A DNA stretch of 64,000 bases from an uncultured Centipeda sp. (GCA_905372865.1 CAJPQT010000001.1:186001-250000); one strand, 5' to 3'. Shown: positions 1-9,218, counted from the stretch's first letter. Numbers and translations are program-made. The notes: generated from the sequence alone by a model not told the origin.

Positions 1-552
1 CGTGAGTGACCGTTTTTCACGGCGTGCAAGATCGTATGCGTAACGGATGACACGTTCACAGCCATGCCGCGAAAAAACACCCGTTTGGAGTGCCACTTCG
101 CGCTCCGTCCCTGCATACAGATGCGCACCGACATTCGCATACTCACCCTCGCTGTTCTCACGCACGACAATCATATTGATATCATCTTCGGATACATCAG
201 CGAGCGGGCATGGGGCACCCTTAAGGAGGCGGACAGGACGCAGATTTATATACTCGTCGAACCCACGACGAATCTGAAGCAAAAGTCCGCCCAGCGAAAC
301 ATGATCCGGAACACCGGGATATCCAACCGCACCGAGATAGACGGCATCGAACGGTTTCAGAATGTCCAGCCCGTCTGTCGGCATCATCTCACCCGTTTTC
401 AGATAGTACTCGCAGCCCCACGGAAAATCCTGGAAGGAGACCGAAAAACTGCCGTCCATCTTTGCGATACCGTCAAATACTTTTTCCCCCTCGGCAATGA
501 CCTCGGGACCGATTCCGTCCCCCGCGATCACCGCAATATTAAAATGCTTCAT
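1..552 (-). CDS. Tartrate/D-malate dehydrogenase family protein (isopropylmalate dehydrogenase superfamily), truncated by window edge
   Basis: The first 184 residues are visible; the 3' end lies beyond base 1. The N-terminus reads NIAVIAGDGIGPEVIAEG, the nucleotide-binding start of the isocitrate/isopropylmalate dehydrogenase superfamily. GAVGYPGVPDHVSL followed by a GFDEYINLRPVRL segment is typical of the tartrate/D-malate dehydrogenase (TtuC/DmlA) branch rather than LeuB. The VRENSEGEY motif is also present. Members oxidise and usually decarboxylate a hydroxy-diacid with NAD and a divalent metal in the cytoplasm. The ATG at 552 follows GGGGGA. It lies 31 bases after the preceding secreted-protein gene and is probably cotranscribed. 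Which acid is used cannot be told from this fragment. Confidence 0.85.
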   Translation of the reverse strand, partial: MKHFNIAVIAGDGIGPEVIAEGEKVFDGIAKMDGSFSVSFQDFPWGCEYYLKTGEMMPTDGLDILKPFDAVYLGAVGYPGVPDHVSLGGLLLQIRRGFDEYINLRPVRLLKGAPCPLADVSEDDINMIVVRENSEGEYANVGAHLYAGTEREVALQTGVFSRHGCERVIRYAYDLARREKRSLT

Positions 553-583
553 GCACGCTTCCCCCATATCCTATACGTGACAA

Positions 584-1846
584 TCAGAATGCTTCTGCAA
601 TCGTCTTGATGAGAAGGGCCTCCTGCTGACGCGGGAGCCCGCTCTGATGAAGCGCACGCCCAAATCCGATGAGAAAGTCAATCTTCTGAAGCCGCGTCAG
701 CGTCGTATTCTCCCGCAGAACCTTCGTAATCGCACGCATCCCCGCAACGCTCGGATCGCGCTTAAGCTGAACCTCCATCGCAAGTTGTCCCGCCAGAATA
801 TGACGACGGACCTCATCCGAAATTCCTCTAAGATCGTCTACATGCTGCGCTTCCTGTCGTGAGGACAGCTCCGGAACGCCTTCCGGACGAACGGAATACG
901 CTGCCGCCGGAATTCGATCTTTGACAGGGGCAACCGTAGGATGCTGTGTTGACACATTACCTAAAGATTCAAAGCGCTCCGGCTGTTTCGGTGCCGCTCC
1001 ATTTTCCGCAGGAGGAGTTAGGGAAAACTCGCTATGCGGAAGCTGTGGATAACGGGGACGTGACGGAGGCTGCTGGTTGCCCGCAACACTGCCGGCGGAC
1101 TGCGTACGGCTGGAAGAGTTTGCTGCGGTATGCTCCGCGGAGGAGGACACATTGGAATCCTCCTTGGAGGCTGTCAGCATATTGGTATGCGCAGACATAC
1201 CAGAAGGATTTGTCTGCATCGAGGCTCGCTGGTCCGAGGCAGGCCGCTGTACATTTCCTCTGCTTGATTCACCGGGGATCTGTACCGCACTTTTCCGTTC
1301 TTCCTGCACAGTTACAGAAGCATCCACGCCCTTCTGGGACACAGAATTCTTTCCCCTTCCGAGAACAAGGAGACTCTTTGGCGGCGGAGCCGGCCGATTC
1401 ATGTTTACATCACCGACCAGCTCCTGTACAGGGCGTCCCTCTTTCTCCGCCAGCTTCTCCTCACGTCGGATATCATCAGCCGTAATGATCACAGGCTTCG
1501 CTTTCTGCGCAGAAAGGCTGAATGATGGATCGTTATTACGTGCGGCAAGGCGTGCATCAACACTGTCCCAGCGCAGACGCGCGGGCTGAGAGGTCTTCGC
1601 AGCTGGTGCTGCAGGCGGCGGAGTATGCGCACTCCCTTTTTTCTTCGCAGAGATCGAGGCTTCATACTGATCGGGGGTGCTTTTTTCTTCCAGTGCAGGA
1701 TTTTTTGCAGGGTCTGTGACCAGTCGGTTCGCGCGGAATAGTTCCTGTGAATCCACCGTCCCAGGTGTCGCCGCAAGTGCGGTGCTCGAGGAAAGCGTCA
1801 CAAGTACCGCCGCCGTCAGCATTGTTTTCTTTGATGACATCTTCAT
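584..1846 (-). CDS. Secreted proline- and serine-rich protein of unknown function
   Basis: The product is 420 residues and I do not recognise a family. Residues 1-26 form a clear Sec signal peptide (Lys-rich start, hydrophobic core, likely cleavage after ALA at about 26). The long middle part (about 40-310) is rich in Pro, Ser, Gln, Ala and Lys and looks disordered; a PAPPPK-type stretch is included. The last roughly 90 residues look folded, with an EVRRHILAGQL helix and a final IGFGRALHQSGL-type segment. A GGAGGAG ribosome site sits 8 bases before the ATG. It follows another exported-protein gene by 43 bases. It could be a periplasmic or cell-envelope protein; function is unknown. Confidence 0.75.
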   Translation of the reverse strand: MKMSSKKTMLTAAVLVTLSSSTALAATPGTVDSQELFRANRLVTDPAKNPALEEKSTPDQYEASISAKKKGSAHTPPPAAPAAKTSQPARLRWDSVDARLAARNNDPSFSLSAQKAKPVIITADDIRREEKLAEKEGRPVQELVGDVNMNRPAPPPKSLLVLGRGKNSVSQKGVDASVTVQEERKSAVQIPGESSRGNVQRPASDQRASMQTNPSGMSAHTNMLTASKEDSNVSSSAEHTAANSSSRTQSAGSVAGNQQPPSRPRYPQLPHSEFSLTPPAENGAAPKQPERFESLGNVSTQHPTVAPVKDRIPAAAYSVRPEGVPELSSRQEAQHVDDLRGISDEVRRHILAGQLAMEVQLKRDPSVAGMRAITKVLRENTTLTRLQKIDFLIGFGRALHQSGLPRQQEALLIKTIAEAF

Positions 1847-1889
1847 TGATATTTCTCCTCCAACTCTCCCTCATTACGAAAACATCTGC

Positions 1890-2537
1890 TCACGTCCGCG
1901 TGTGCAGCGTACCTGCTCCCGCCAGAAACGCAGCGACAGAGGATGCGCGCAGTGCGGGGTTGTCGATGAGTTCAAAACCATAGCATGCGCCGTTTTCACC
2001 ACGGAAAAAGAGTGCCGCCATCTGGCTGTTTGCCGTCGCTGTCGCATCGGGAGTTCCATCGCCATTCTCATCGATCTCGATCTCCTTTGCCGTCACTGCA
2101 AAGATCCCCTTATTTTCCTCGGTCACGTTCACCAACATGATTCCCTCATAGGCATTGCTGCCCATGATCCGTTTTAGAAGCTCCGTTGCTTCCTCGGGGT
2201 TGATGGTGTTTAGATTCGGCAGGGCTTCCTCGGGGAATGCATGGACGAGAACCACCCACGCGTACTTGATATGGTATTCCTCGTTCTCAAAGATCAGGAT
2301 CTCGCCCTCACGATTTTCAAAAAGTGTACTGGCAGGGATAACACCGACAGGTTTCTGAGGACACATAACGCGATAGTTGTATGCACTGCTCTCATACAGA
2401 TAGGAGAGCGCGGGCACTTCGGCTGACACTGTCTGCGCCGGCGCGGGGGATTTCTCCGCTGCCGCAAACGCATACGGCGCAGCAGATAATACGGCTGCAG
2501 CACCGATGCCGGCAAGGATTTTCTGATAGTTCTTCAT
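1890..2537 (-). CDS. Secreted protein of unknown function
   Basis: This 215-residue protein has a Sec signal peptide (hydrophobic core about 8-24, probable cleavage after AFA) and a short Ala/Pro-rich linker. A globular part of about 170 residues follows. An acidic DENGDGTPDA stretch near residue 160 resembles a calcium-binding or turn-rich loop. No family is recognised. Its ATG overlaps the stop of the CinA-type gene by 4 bases (ATGA), so it is translationally coupled to a cytoplasmic enzyme gene, which is unusual for an exported protein. The next gene downstream is also exported, suggesting the two work together. Confidence 0.75.
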   Translation of the reverse strand: MKNYQKILAGIGAAAVLSAAPYAFAAAEKSPAPAQTVSAEVPALSYLYESSAYNYRVMCPQKPVGVIPASTLFENREGEILIFENEEYHIKYAWVVLVHAFPEEALPNLNTINPEEATELLKRIMGSNAYEGIMLVNVTEENKGIFAVTAKEIEIDENGDGTPDATATANSQMAALFFRGENGACYGFELIDNPALRASSVAAFLAGAGTLHTRT

Positions 2538-3031
2538 TCGTATGTACTCCTTATTATATCCTGTATCATAACAAGCGCATGGTTCACCGCAGCATATTTG
2601 TTCTCACTTCTTGTTCCGTAAAAATTATTCTTATGGACAGTGACCTTCGCTTGATTTGCTACCGCAATATAGACCAGCCCAACCGGCTTTTCCGCAGACC
2701 CGCCGTCCGGACCTGCAATCCCTGTGATGCCGACCCCGAGATCCGTCTGCATGAGGTTCCGTATCCCTTCCGCCATCGCCCGCGCAGTCTCCTCGGAAAC
2801 AGCGCCGCAAACAGAAAGTGTCTCCGCCGAAACGTGCAGAATACGATTCTTCACCTCGTTGGAATAGGAGACAACACTGCCCATAACGTATGCGGAACTT
2901 CCGGGCACATCCGTCAGTACGCTTGTAAGCAACCCGCCTGTACAGGATTCTGCACAGGCTATCGTAAGCCCTGCCGCACGGAGCTTCCTGCCCATCTCCT
3001 CAGACAGCGATTCAACCCCAAAGGTCATCAA
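2534..3031 (-). CDS. pncC: Nicotinamide-nucleotide amidase (CinA C-terminal domain, PncC)
   Basis: The 165-residue product is a stand-alone CinA C-terminal domain. Family motifs are visible: CAESCTGGLLTSVLTDVPGSS near the N-terminus, VSYSNEVK, and GITGIAGPDGGSAEKPVGLVY. The known reaction is deamidation of nicotinamide mononucleotide to nicotinate mononucleotide, recycling NMN made by NAD-dependent DNA ligase. The N-terminal molybdopterin-like domain of full CinA is absent. The start overlaps the rimO stop by 4 bases, and the end overlaps the next gene by 4 bases, so this is a tightly coupled operon member. Confidence 0.9.
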   Translation of the reverse strand: MMTFGVESLSEEMGRKLRAAGLTIACAESCTGGLLTSVLTDVPGSSAYVMGSVVSYSNEVKNRILHVSAETLSVCGAVSEETARAMAEGIRNLMQTDLGVGITGIAGPDGGSAEKPVGLVYIAVANQAKVTVHKNNFYGTRSENKYAAVNHALVMIQDIIRSTYE

Positions 3032-4356
3032 TGCACCCTCTCACCCACAATATCGTATGTGAATCCTTGTAACAGGCGGACGCGAACAATATCGCCTACG
3101 CGACTCTCCGTATCCCCCTCGATGTAAATCTGCCCGTCTACCTCGGGGGCCTCACGATAGGAGCGCCCCACGGCAATCGACTGCTGCTCTGCATCGCGCC
3201 CCTCAATCAGGACATCCAGCTCTTGGTTTTCGAGACCAATATTGATTTCCTCGGAGATCTTGCTCTGCAGGCTCATAAGATCATGGTAGCGCTCCTGCAT
3301 GACTTCCTCGGGAACCTTTTGTGCCATCATGGATGCAGGTGTATCTTCCTCCTCAGAATAGGTGAAGATCCCAACTTTGTCAAACCGCTGTGCTTCGACA
3401 AAGGAGCGAAGCGTCTGATAGTGCGTGTCCGTCTCGCCGGGAAATCCGACAATAAAGGTCGATCGGATGGTCACCCCGGGGATACGCTCACGCAGCTTTT
3501 GAATCAATTTCTCCACACCTTCGCGCGTGTCTGGACGGTTCATCGAACGCAGCACTGCGTTATGCGCATGCTGAAGAGGAAGATCGACATATTTTACAAT
3601 CTTCGGCTCAGTTGCAAATACCTCGATGAGTTCATCGGTAAAGTATTTCGGATAGCTGTAAAGAACACGAATCCATGCGAGCTTCTCAATCTTCGCCAGC
3701 GCGCGAAGGAGCGCGGGAAGCATTGGCTTCTTGTAGCGATCCAGCCCATAGTTCGCACTGTCCTGCGCAATCAGGACGATCTCACGTACACCGCTCTCTG
3801 TAAGTGCCCGCGCCTCGGTCACAATATCCTCCATGGGGCGGCTGCGGAAACTGCCGCGAATCAGCGGAATCGCGCAAAACGCACAATGATGATCGCAGCC
3901 TTCCGCAATCTTAAGATATGCAGTATAGTTCGGCGTCGTGCGCAGACGCGGTGTCTTGGCATCGTAGATGGTCTCGTCCTTCCCCGCAATCAAGAGCCGC
4001 CGCCCCTTCAGCGTCTCCTGAATGACCTCCATGATACGTCCCCACGCCCCTGTGCCGATGATGGCGTTCGCCTCCGGAATCTCATCCAGCAGCTGCTGCC
4101 CATAGCGCTGCCCAAGACAGCCCGCCACGATGAGACTGCGGCAACGTCCGATCTCCTTATAGTCTGCCATACCAAGTACGGTCGTAATGGACTCTTCCTT
4201 CGCGGACTGGATAAATGCGCAGGTGTTGACAATCAAAATATCTGCCTCTGCAGGCTCATTCGTGATTTCAATGCCATGCTCCCGCATAATGCCGAGCATG
4301 ACCTCTGTGTCCACGAGGTTCTTTGCACAACCGAGACTGATAAAACCTGCTTTCAC
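3028..4356 (-). CDS. rimO: Ribosomal protein S12 methylthiotransferase RimO
   Basis: This radical-SAM methylthiotransferase adds a methylthio group to the conserved aspartate of ribosomal protein S12. The 442-residue length is normal. The UPF0004 domain carries cluster cysteines C10 (LGCAKN), C46 (NTCAF) and C80 (VAGCLGQRY). The radical-SAM cluster motif CDHHCAFC supplies C154, C158 and C161. A C-terminal TRAM-type domain ends the protein. The SLGCAKNLVD start is diagnostic of RimO rather than MiaB. It lies 24 bases after the solute-binding protein gene and overlaps the CinA-type gene by 4 bases. Confidence 0.96.
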   Translation of the reverse strand: MKAGFISLGCAKNLVDTEVMLGIMREHGIEITNEPAEADILIVNTCAFIQSAKEESITTVLGMADYKEIGRCRSLIVAGCLGQRYGQQLLDEIPEANAIIGTGAWGRIMEVIQETLKGRRLLIAGKDETIYDAKTPRLRTTPNYTAYLKIAEGCDHHCAFCAIPLIRGSFRSRPMEDIVTEARALTESGVREIVLIAQDSANYGLDRYKKPMLPALLRALAKIEKLAWIRVLYSYPKYFTDELIEVFATEPKIVKYVDLPLQHAHNAVLRSMNRPDTREGVEKLIQKLRERIPGVTIRSTFIVGFPGETDTHYQTLRSFVEAQRFDKVGIFTYSEEEDTPASMMAQKVPEEVMQERYHDLMSLQSKISEEINIGLENQELDVLIEGRDAEQQSIAVGRSYREAPEVDGQIYIEGDTESRVGDIVRVRLLQGFTYDIVGERVH

Positions 4357-4380
4357 TGATAAACTCTCCTCCGGCTTTCG

Positions 4381-5433
4381 TTATCCTTCATGGAACCGTA
4401 CCTCTTTGACCCAGCGATCCAGGAGGATCTCCTTTTCCTCCTTGCTGAAATACGGTCTGCTCTTAAAAATATTGATATTCTTCCCCGCAAACATCTGATA
4501 AGACAGGGTCATCGGATTCGTGGTCAGGAAGTAGAATCGATGCTGTGCAAGTGCTGTCTGTGCCTCATCTGTCAGCAGCCAATCCGCGAAGCTCTCCGCT
4601 GTGTGAGCATCACGCTCCGATACGCGGAACGCAATCCCTGTTCCATAGATAACTGCGGACGTACCATCTATGGGATAGAGGATACGAATCGGATACTCAT
4701 CGTGTATATAGCGCAGGGTTTCACTCAGAACAGCGACCGAGAGATCCACCTCGCCCATCCCCGCCTGTCGTACCGGCGTATGCAGATATTTCGAGTACTG
4801 CATAATGTTCGGCTGTATTTTGCGCCAGATCTCAAAGGCACGTTGATCGCCATATTCGGCAATCATGCTGTAGAGCAGATTCGACGAAGCATCTGCCGCC
4901 ATAAAGTCTGTCGTACCGATGCGGATATCCCGCTGCTGTGTAAGCAGCTGCCATGAGTTCGGCAAATCAAGATGCGTACGCAGATAGTCCTGATTCACAG
5001 CGAAAACAACAGGATCATACCACACGCCCGTCCAGTAGCGATCGGGATGTCGAAACGTATCTGCCACTTGATCGCTCTTCTCTGAGATATAGGGAACAAG
5101 ATACCCGGCTGCCGCCGCACGATCCAACGTTTCCCGATCAGTCAGGACAAGGGCTGCCTTTCCGTCATTCTCCTCAAATGCCTGCTCACGCAAACGGTTC
5201 AGGATCTGCTCCGGCGACAGCTGAACAAAGCTGACACGTATATGATATTCTCTTTCGTATTCCTCTGAAAGCACCGCTGCGATCTCTGCCGGAAGTGATG
5301 TGTATGCGGTAATTTCCTGCATGGGGTGACGCAGTGTGCGGGATGAATCGGATGATGCAAGATAGGCGGAACCTGCCGCGATGATACTTACGAGAAGGGC
5401 CGTCACTATGATGAACAGCGTGTACCGCTTCAT
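4381..5433 (-). CDS. Extracellular solute-binding protein (iron/polyamine ABC type)
   Basis: The 350-residue protein starts with a hydrophobic N-terminal segment (about 6-27) acting as signal peptide or anchor; there is no lipobox cysteine. The remainder reads like an ABC transporter periplasmic binding protein of the Fe(III)/spermidine class: an ITAYTSLPAEIAAVLSEEYE start, a WYDPVVFAVNQDYL segment and an ESFADWLLTDEAQTALA C-terminal segment. No permease or ATPase gene lies next to it, so its transporter is elsewhere or it has another role. It heads the rimO operon behind a good promoter (TTGTAG-17-TATAAT). Confidence 0.8.
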   Translation of the reverse strand: MKRYTLFIIVTALLVSIIAAGSAYLASSDSSRTLRHPMQEITAYTSLPAEIAAVLSEEYEREYHIRVSFVQLSPEQILNRLREQAFEENDGKAALVLTDRETLDRAAAAGYLVPYISEKSDQVADTFRHPDRYWTGVWYDPVVFAVNQDYLRTHLDLPNSWQLLTQQRDIRIGTTDFMAADASSNLLYSMIAEYGDQRAFEIWRKIQPNIMQYSKYLHTPVRQAGMGEVDLSVAVLSETLRYIHDEYPIRILYPIDGTSAVIYGTGIAFRVSERDAHTAESFADWLLTDEAQTALAQHRFYFLTTNPMTLSYQMFAGKNINIFKSRPYFSKEEKEILLDRWVKEVRFHEG

Positions 5434-5467
5434 AAATAATCCTCTTTTATGCCAATGGACTTCTTAC

Positions 5468-5496
5468 ATTATAAACAATTCATCCGAAATCTACAA
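5468..5496 (-). promoter_or_regulatory. Sigma-70-type promoter for the solute-binding protein-rimO operon
   Basis: On the minus strand, TTGTAG (5491-5496) and a perfect TATAAT (5468-5473) are separated by 17 bases. The ATG at 5433 lies about 27 bases downstream of the expected start site. Seen in sequence; not tested. Confidence 0.65.
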
Positions 5497-5535
5497 GCCA
5501 TTTTATCCGTACCACACAAAGGCCTTCTTCACAGC

Positions 5536-5570
5536 AAAAAGACGCCTTTACAAAAAGTAAAAGCGTCTTT
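5536..5570 (-). terminator. Rho-independent terminator after split transketolase genes
   Basis: Read on the minus strand, AAAGACGCTTTTAC pairs with GTAAAGGCGTCTTT (one mismatch) around a TTTTT loop, followed by a U-run. It lies 11 bases after the transketolase C-subunit stop. Confidence 0.85.
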
Positions 5571-5580
5571 CCGAATGTAT

Positions 5581-6522
5581 TTACTTTCCTACGAGGGCCT
5601 TCGTCTGCTCAACAATATGATCTGCTGTCAGACCAAACTGTTTGAGCAGTGCCGCGGCAGGGCCCGAGTGACCGAACTCGTCCCGCACGCCGATGCGGTG
5701 AATGGGAACTGGTATGTGCTCCGCAGCAACAGCTGCAACCGCCTCACCAAGCCCACCGAGAATGTTGTGCTCTTCGACAGTCACAATTCTGCCGCATTCC
5801 TTCGCCGCGCGAAGCACCAACTCCTCGTCAAGCGGCTTGATCGTTGCCATATTGATGACGCGTGCATTGATTCCGTCTGCAGCAAGACGTTTTCCCGCCT
5901 CGATTGCCTCCGGAACGAGAATCCCTGTGGCGATGACGGCGACATCCGTCCCTTCCCGCAGGACTTCGCCTTTGCCAATCTTAAAATCAAACGCTTCATC
6001 GTGATACACAGGTGTTGCCGCGCGGCCAAAGCGGATGTAGACAGGTCCCTCCATCTCGTATGCCGCATGCACCATCTTGCGCGCCTCTACATCATCCGAC
6101 GGGCACATAACCGTCATGCCCGGAATCGTACGCATGAGGCCAAAGTCCTCGCAGCACTGATGCGAGGCTCCATCCTCACCGACGGAGATGCCGCCGTGCG
6201 TCGCACAGATCTTGACGTTCAGATGTGGATAGCCAATCGTATTGCGCACCTGCTCATAAGCGCGTCCTGCCGCAAACATGGCGAAGGTCGAGACAAACGG
6301 GACAAGCCCCATCGTCGAGAGCCCTGCACCAACGCCAACCATATTGCACTCCGCAATACCGCAGTTGAAATGGCGGTTGGGAAATGCCTTCTTGAAGATT
6401 CCGCTCTTCGTCGCACCTGCGAGATCGGCATCCAACACAACAATGTCTTCGTGCGTTTTACCGAGCTCTGCCAATGCGTTTCCGTAGCTGTCGCGCGTTG
6501 CAATTTTCGTTATGTCTGCCAT
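5581..6522 (-). CDS. Transketolase, C-terminal subunit
   Basis: The 313-residue product carries the pyrimidine-binding and C-terminal domains of transketolase. FNCGIAECNMVGVGAGL contains the conserved TPP-activating glutamate, and VEARKMVHAAYEMEGPVYIRFGR is typical of the split-transketolase family. With the adjacent N-terminal subunit it forms a two-chain enzyme of the non-oxidative pentose phosphate pathway. I chose the ATG at 6522 because the GGAGG site lies 7 bases before it; the earlier ATG at 6528 is only 1 base from that site. It could alternatively serve a DXP-synthase-like reaction, but the split architecture favours transketolase. Confidence 0.92.
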   Translation of the reverse strand: MADITKIATRDSYGNALAELGKTHEDIVVLDADLAGATKSGIFKKAFPNRHFNCGIAECNMVGVGAGLSTMGLVPFVSTFAMFAAGRAYEQVRNTIGYPHLNVKICATHGGISVGEDGASHQCCEDFGLMRTIPGMTVMCPSDDVEARKMVHAAYEMEGPVYIRFGRAATPVYHDEAFDFKIGKGEVLREGTDVAVIATGILVPEAIEAGKRLAADGINARVINMATIKPLDEELVLRAAKECGRIVTVEEHNILGGLGEAVAAVAAEHIPVPIHRIGVRDEFGHSGPAAALLKQFGLTADHIVEQTKALVGK

Positions 6523-6524
6523 GC

Positions 6525-7376
6525 TCATGCCTCCTCAATCGCCTTGCAAATCGCAGCAAGCTCCGAAAGTCCCTGCGCGAGTTCGTCGTCATTGGGTGCC
6601 TTGCCATGCCAGCCGGCATTGTTCTCCATAAAGGAGATGTCCTTCCCCTTCACGGTTTTCATCAAAATGACCGTAGGTTTCCCCGTTCCCTTGTTGGCAT
6701 GGAACGCCTTAAACGCCTCTTCGAGTGCATGAAAGTCATGTCCGTCAATCCAGAGAACGTCACAGCCGAATGCCGCAAACTTTGCATCGATCGGCGCGGT
6801 GTTCATAACATCTGTCGTCGCGCCGTCGATCTGAAGTCCGTTCACATCCACCGTAATGCAGAGATTGTCCAGCTTGTAGTGTGCGGCAAACATCGTCGCC
6901 TCCCACACCTGCCCCTCGGCAAGCTCACCGTCTCCAAGCAGTGTATAGACGTTGATATCCTTCCCCAGATACTTCGCTCCCTTTGCCATGCCGACCGCCG
7001 TTGAGATCCCCTGTCCGAGCGAGCCCGTGGACATATCCACCCCCGGCGTGAGGTTCATATTCGGATGTCCCTGCAGACGTGCATTGATATGACGTAGCGT
7101 CAAGAGTTCGTCCACGGGAAAGAAGCCGCGATTGGCAAGTGTCGCATAGAGCCCGGGTGCCACATGGCCCTTGGAGAGGACAAAGCGGTCGCGATCCGGA
7201 TCGTGTGGATCCTGCGGATCCACGCGAATTTCTTTATTGTAGAGATAAGTAAAATACTCCGTTGATGAAAGAGAGCCGCCCGGATGTCCGCTCTTTGCCG
7301 CATGTGTCCCGCGCAAAATACCCTCACGCACTTTTACTGCAAAGAGCCGCAGCTCTTTCTGTTCAGCTGTCGTCAT
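6525..7376 (-). CDS. Transketolase, N-terminal subunit
   Basis: The 283-residue chain holds the TPP diphosphate-binding domain. Visible motifs are KSGHPGGSLS, SKGHVAPGLYA and GDGELAEGQVWEA, the last carrying the GDG...N-type metal/TPP-binding region. It pairs with the C-terminal subunit directly downstream. The ATG at 7376 is preferred over an upstream alternative because a GAGGAGG site sits 6-7 bases before it. A promoter (TTGTCA-17-TAGCAT) lies about 75 bases upstream of the coding region. Confidence 0.92.
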   Translation of the reverse strand: MTTAEQKELRLFAVKVREGILRGTHAAKSGHPGGSLSSTEYFTYLYNKEIRVDPQDPHDPDRDRFVLSKGHVAPGLYATLANRGFFPVDELLTLRHINARLQGHPNMNLTPGVDMSTGSLGQGISTAVGMAKGAKYLGKDINVYTLLGDGELAEGQVWEATMFAAHYKLDNLCITVDVNGLQIDGATTDVMNTAPIDAKFAAFGCDVLWIDGHDFHALEEAFKAFHANKGTGKPTVILMKTVKGKDISFMENNAGWHGKAPNDDELAQGLSELAAICKAIEEA

Positions 7377-7457
7377 GAAACTCCTCCTCGCCCCAATCAA
7401 TACATCATCGAACTCATCACATTCTACCCCTTTTTCGTTTTGCCCGCAAGGTACACC

Positions 7458-7486
7458 ATGCTACATTTTCTCCAGAATATTGACAA
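7458..7486 (-). promoter_or_regulatory. Candidate promoter for split transketolase operon
   Basis: Minus strand TTGTCA (7481-7486, one mismatch to consensus), 17-base spacer, TAGCAT (7458-7463). It begins just after the RNase J terminator, which supports independent transcription of the transketolase genes. Confidence 0.5.
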
Positions 7487-7489
7487 ACA

Positions 7490-7518
7490 AAAAAGTCGTC
7501 CCGAACGAACGACTTTTT
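7490..7518 (-). terminator. Rho-independent terminator after RNase J gene
   Basis: AAAAAGTCGT and ACGACTTTTT form a perfect 10-bp stem around a 9-base loop. On the minus strand it ends in a run of six U residues, 12 bases after the RNase J stop. Confidence 0.88.
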
Positions 7519-7529
7519 ACAAAATATCC

Positions 7530-9218
7530 TCAGATCTCCATGATAATGGGGAGGATCATCGGGCGACGGCGCGTCTTATCGAAGAGATAGCGGCTGAGTG
7601 CGTCTCGTACGTTCGACTTGATCGCCGACCACTCGCGCACATTCTCATCCTCGCAGCGGTCGAGTGCCTGTTGGACGCGTGCCCGGGCCTCATCCATCAG
7701 CGCCTCGGACTCGCGTACATAGACGAAGCCGCGCGAGACAATATCGGGTCCCGAGACCACGCGGTTGTTCTGTCGATCCATCGTCACCACGATGATGAGA
7801 ATACCATCCTGAGAAAGCTGGCGACGGTCACGCAGAACAATGTTGCCCACATCGCCGACACCGAGGCCGTCGACCATGACCATGCCGGACTGCACGCGTC
7901 CGACGACCTGTCCCTTCTCCTTCGTGAACTCGAGGATCTGCCCGTTCTCGCTGATGAAGATATTCTCCTTCGGCATGCCGAGTTCGCGTGCAAGGTTCGC
8001 ATGCTGGACGAGATGGTGATACTCACCATGTACGGGCATGAAGAACTTCGGGCGCACGAGATTGTGCATGAGCTTGAGCTCCTCGCGGCTGCCATGTCCC
8101 GAGACATGGATCCCCTTGTCACGACCGTAAATGACATTTGCACCGAGTTTCATCAGATTGTCCACGGTCTTGGAGACCAGCTTCTCATTTCCGGGAATCG
8201 GCGTTGCCGAGATAATGACCGTATCCCCCGGCACAATCGTGATCTTGCGGTGGTCCGATGCAGCCATGCGTGAGAGCGCAGACATCGGCTCCCCCTGACT
8301 GCCCGTTGTGACGACAACGATCTGCTCGGGGCGGAAGTTGTTGACCTCGTCAATACCGATGATCGTTCCCTCGGGTGCATTCAGATAGCCGAGTTCGAGA
8401 GAGATGCCGACCACGTTCTCCATGCTGCGGCCGAGAACGGCGACACGGCGTTTATACTTCACCGCGGTGTCGATGACCTGTTGGATGCGGTGCACATTTG
8501 AGGAGAATGTCGCGACAATGATGCGTCCGCGTACATTGTGAAACGCTTTGTCAAACGCTGAGCCAACCGTACGCTCGCTTGCCGTATGCCCCTCGCGCTC
8601 CGCATTCGTACTGTCGGCAAGGAGAAGCAGAACCCCCTTGTTGCCGAGCTCGGAGAAGCGGCGAAAATCCGTCATCTGCCCATCGACCGGCGTATAGTCG
8701 AGCTTGAAATCGCCCGTATGGACGATCATGCCGATGGGGGTCTTGATCGACAGCCCAACTGCATCGGGGATGGAGTGGTTGACACGAATAAAACCGACGC
8801 TGAAGCAGCCGATGTTGATGATATCCCCCGCCATCACAGAGTGCAGATTGCTCGAATCAACGCCGTTTTCCTTGAGACGCCCTTCGAGAATCCCGAGCGT
8901 CAGACGCGTCCCGTAGACGGGTACGGGAATCTGCTTCATCACATACGGCAGTGCACCGATATGATCCTCGTGCCCGTGCGTCAGAACAATCGCCTTGACC
9001 TTATCCCTGTTCTCGATCAGATAGGTAATATCCGGAATGACGAGGTCGATGCCGAGCATATCCTCCTCCGGGAACATGAGCCCGGAGTCCACAACGAGAA
9101 TCTCATCATCCACGCGGATGGCAGTCATGTTCTTTCCGATCTCGCCAAGACCGCCGAGCGGTATGACCTGTACCTTCTGCACATTTTTCCCATGATTGCC
9201 ATTACGATTTAACGACAA
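7530..9218 (-). CDS. rnj: Ribonuclease J (RNase J, metallo-beta-lactamase/beta-CASP)
   Basis: This is the endo/5'-3' exoribonuclease that replaces RNase E in many Firmicutes. The metallo-beta-lactamase zinc motif HGHEDHIG and later HTGDFKLD are present. The beta-CASP region shows ADSTNAEREG, and SGHGSREELK and MPVHGEYHHL follow, then a C-terminal domain. The start is probably TTG at 9218 (562 residues): a GGAGGTG site lies about 7 bases upstream, and that same site is part of the in-frame ATG at 9233, which has no ribosome site of its own. A terminator lies directly downstream. Confidence 0.93.
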   Translation of the reverse strand: MSLNRNGNHGKNVQKVQVIPLGGLGEIGKNMTAIRVDDEILVVDSGLMFPEEDMLGIDLVIPDITYLIENRDKVKAIVLTHGHEDHIGALPYVMKQIPVPVYGTRLTLGILEGRLKENGVDSSNLHSVMAGDIINIGCFSVGFIRVNHSIPDAVGLSIKTPIGMIVHTGDFKLDYTPVDGQMTDFRRFSELGNKGVLLLLADSTNAEREGHTASERTVGSAFDKAFHNVRGRIIVATFSSNVHRIQQVIDTAVKYKRRVAVLGRSMENVVGISLELGYLNAPEGTIIGIDEVNNFRPEQIVVVTTGSQGEPMSALSRMAASDHRKITIVPGDTVIISATPIPGNEKLVSKTVDNLMKLGANVIYGRDKGIHVSGHGSREELKLMHNLVRPKFFMPVHGEYHHLVQHANLARELGMPKENIFISENGQILEFTKEKGQVVGRVQSGMVMVDGLGVGDVGNIVLRDRRQLSQDGILIIVVTMDRQNNRVVSGPDIVSRGFVYVRESEALMDEARARVQQALDRCEDENVREWSAIKSNVRDALSRYLFDKTRRRPMILPIIMEI

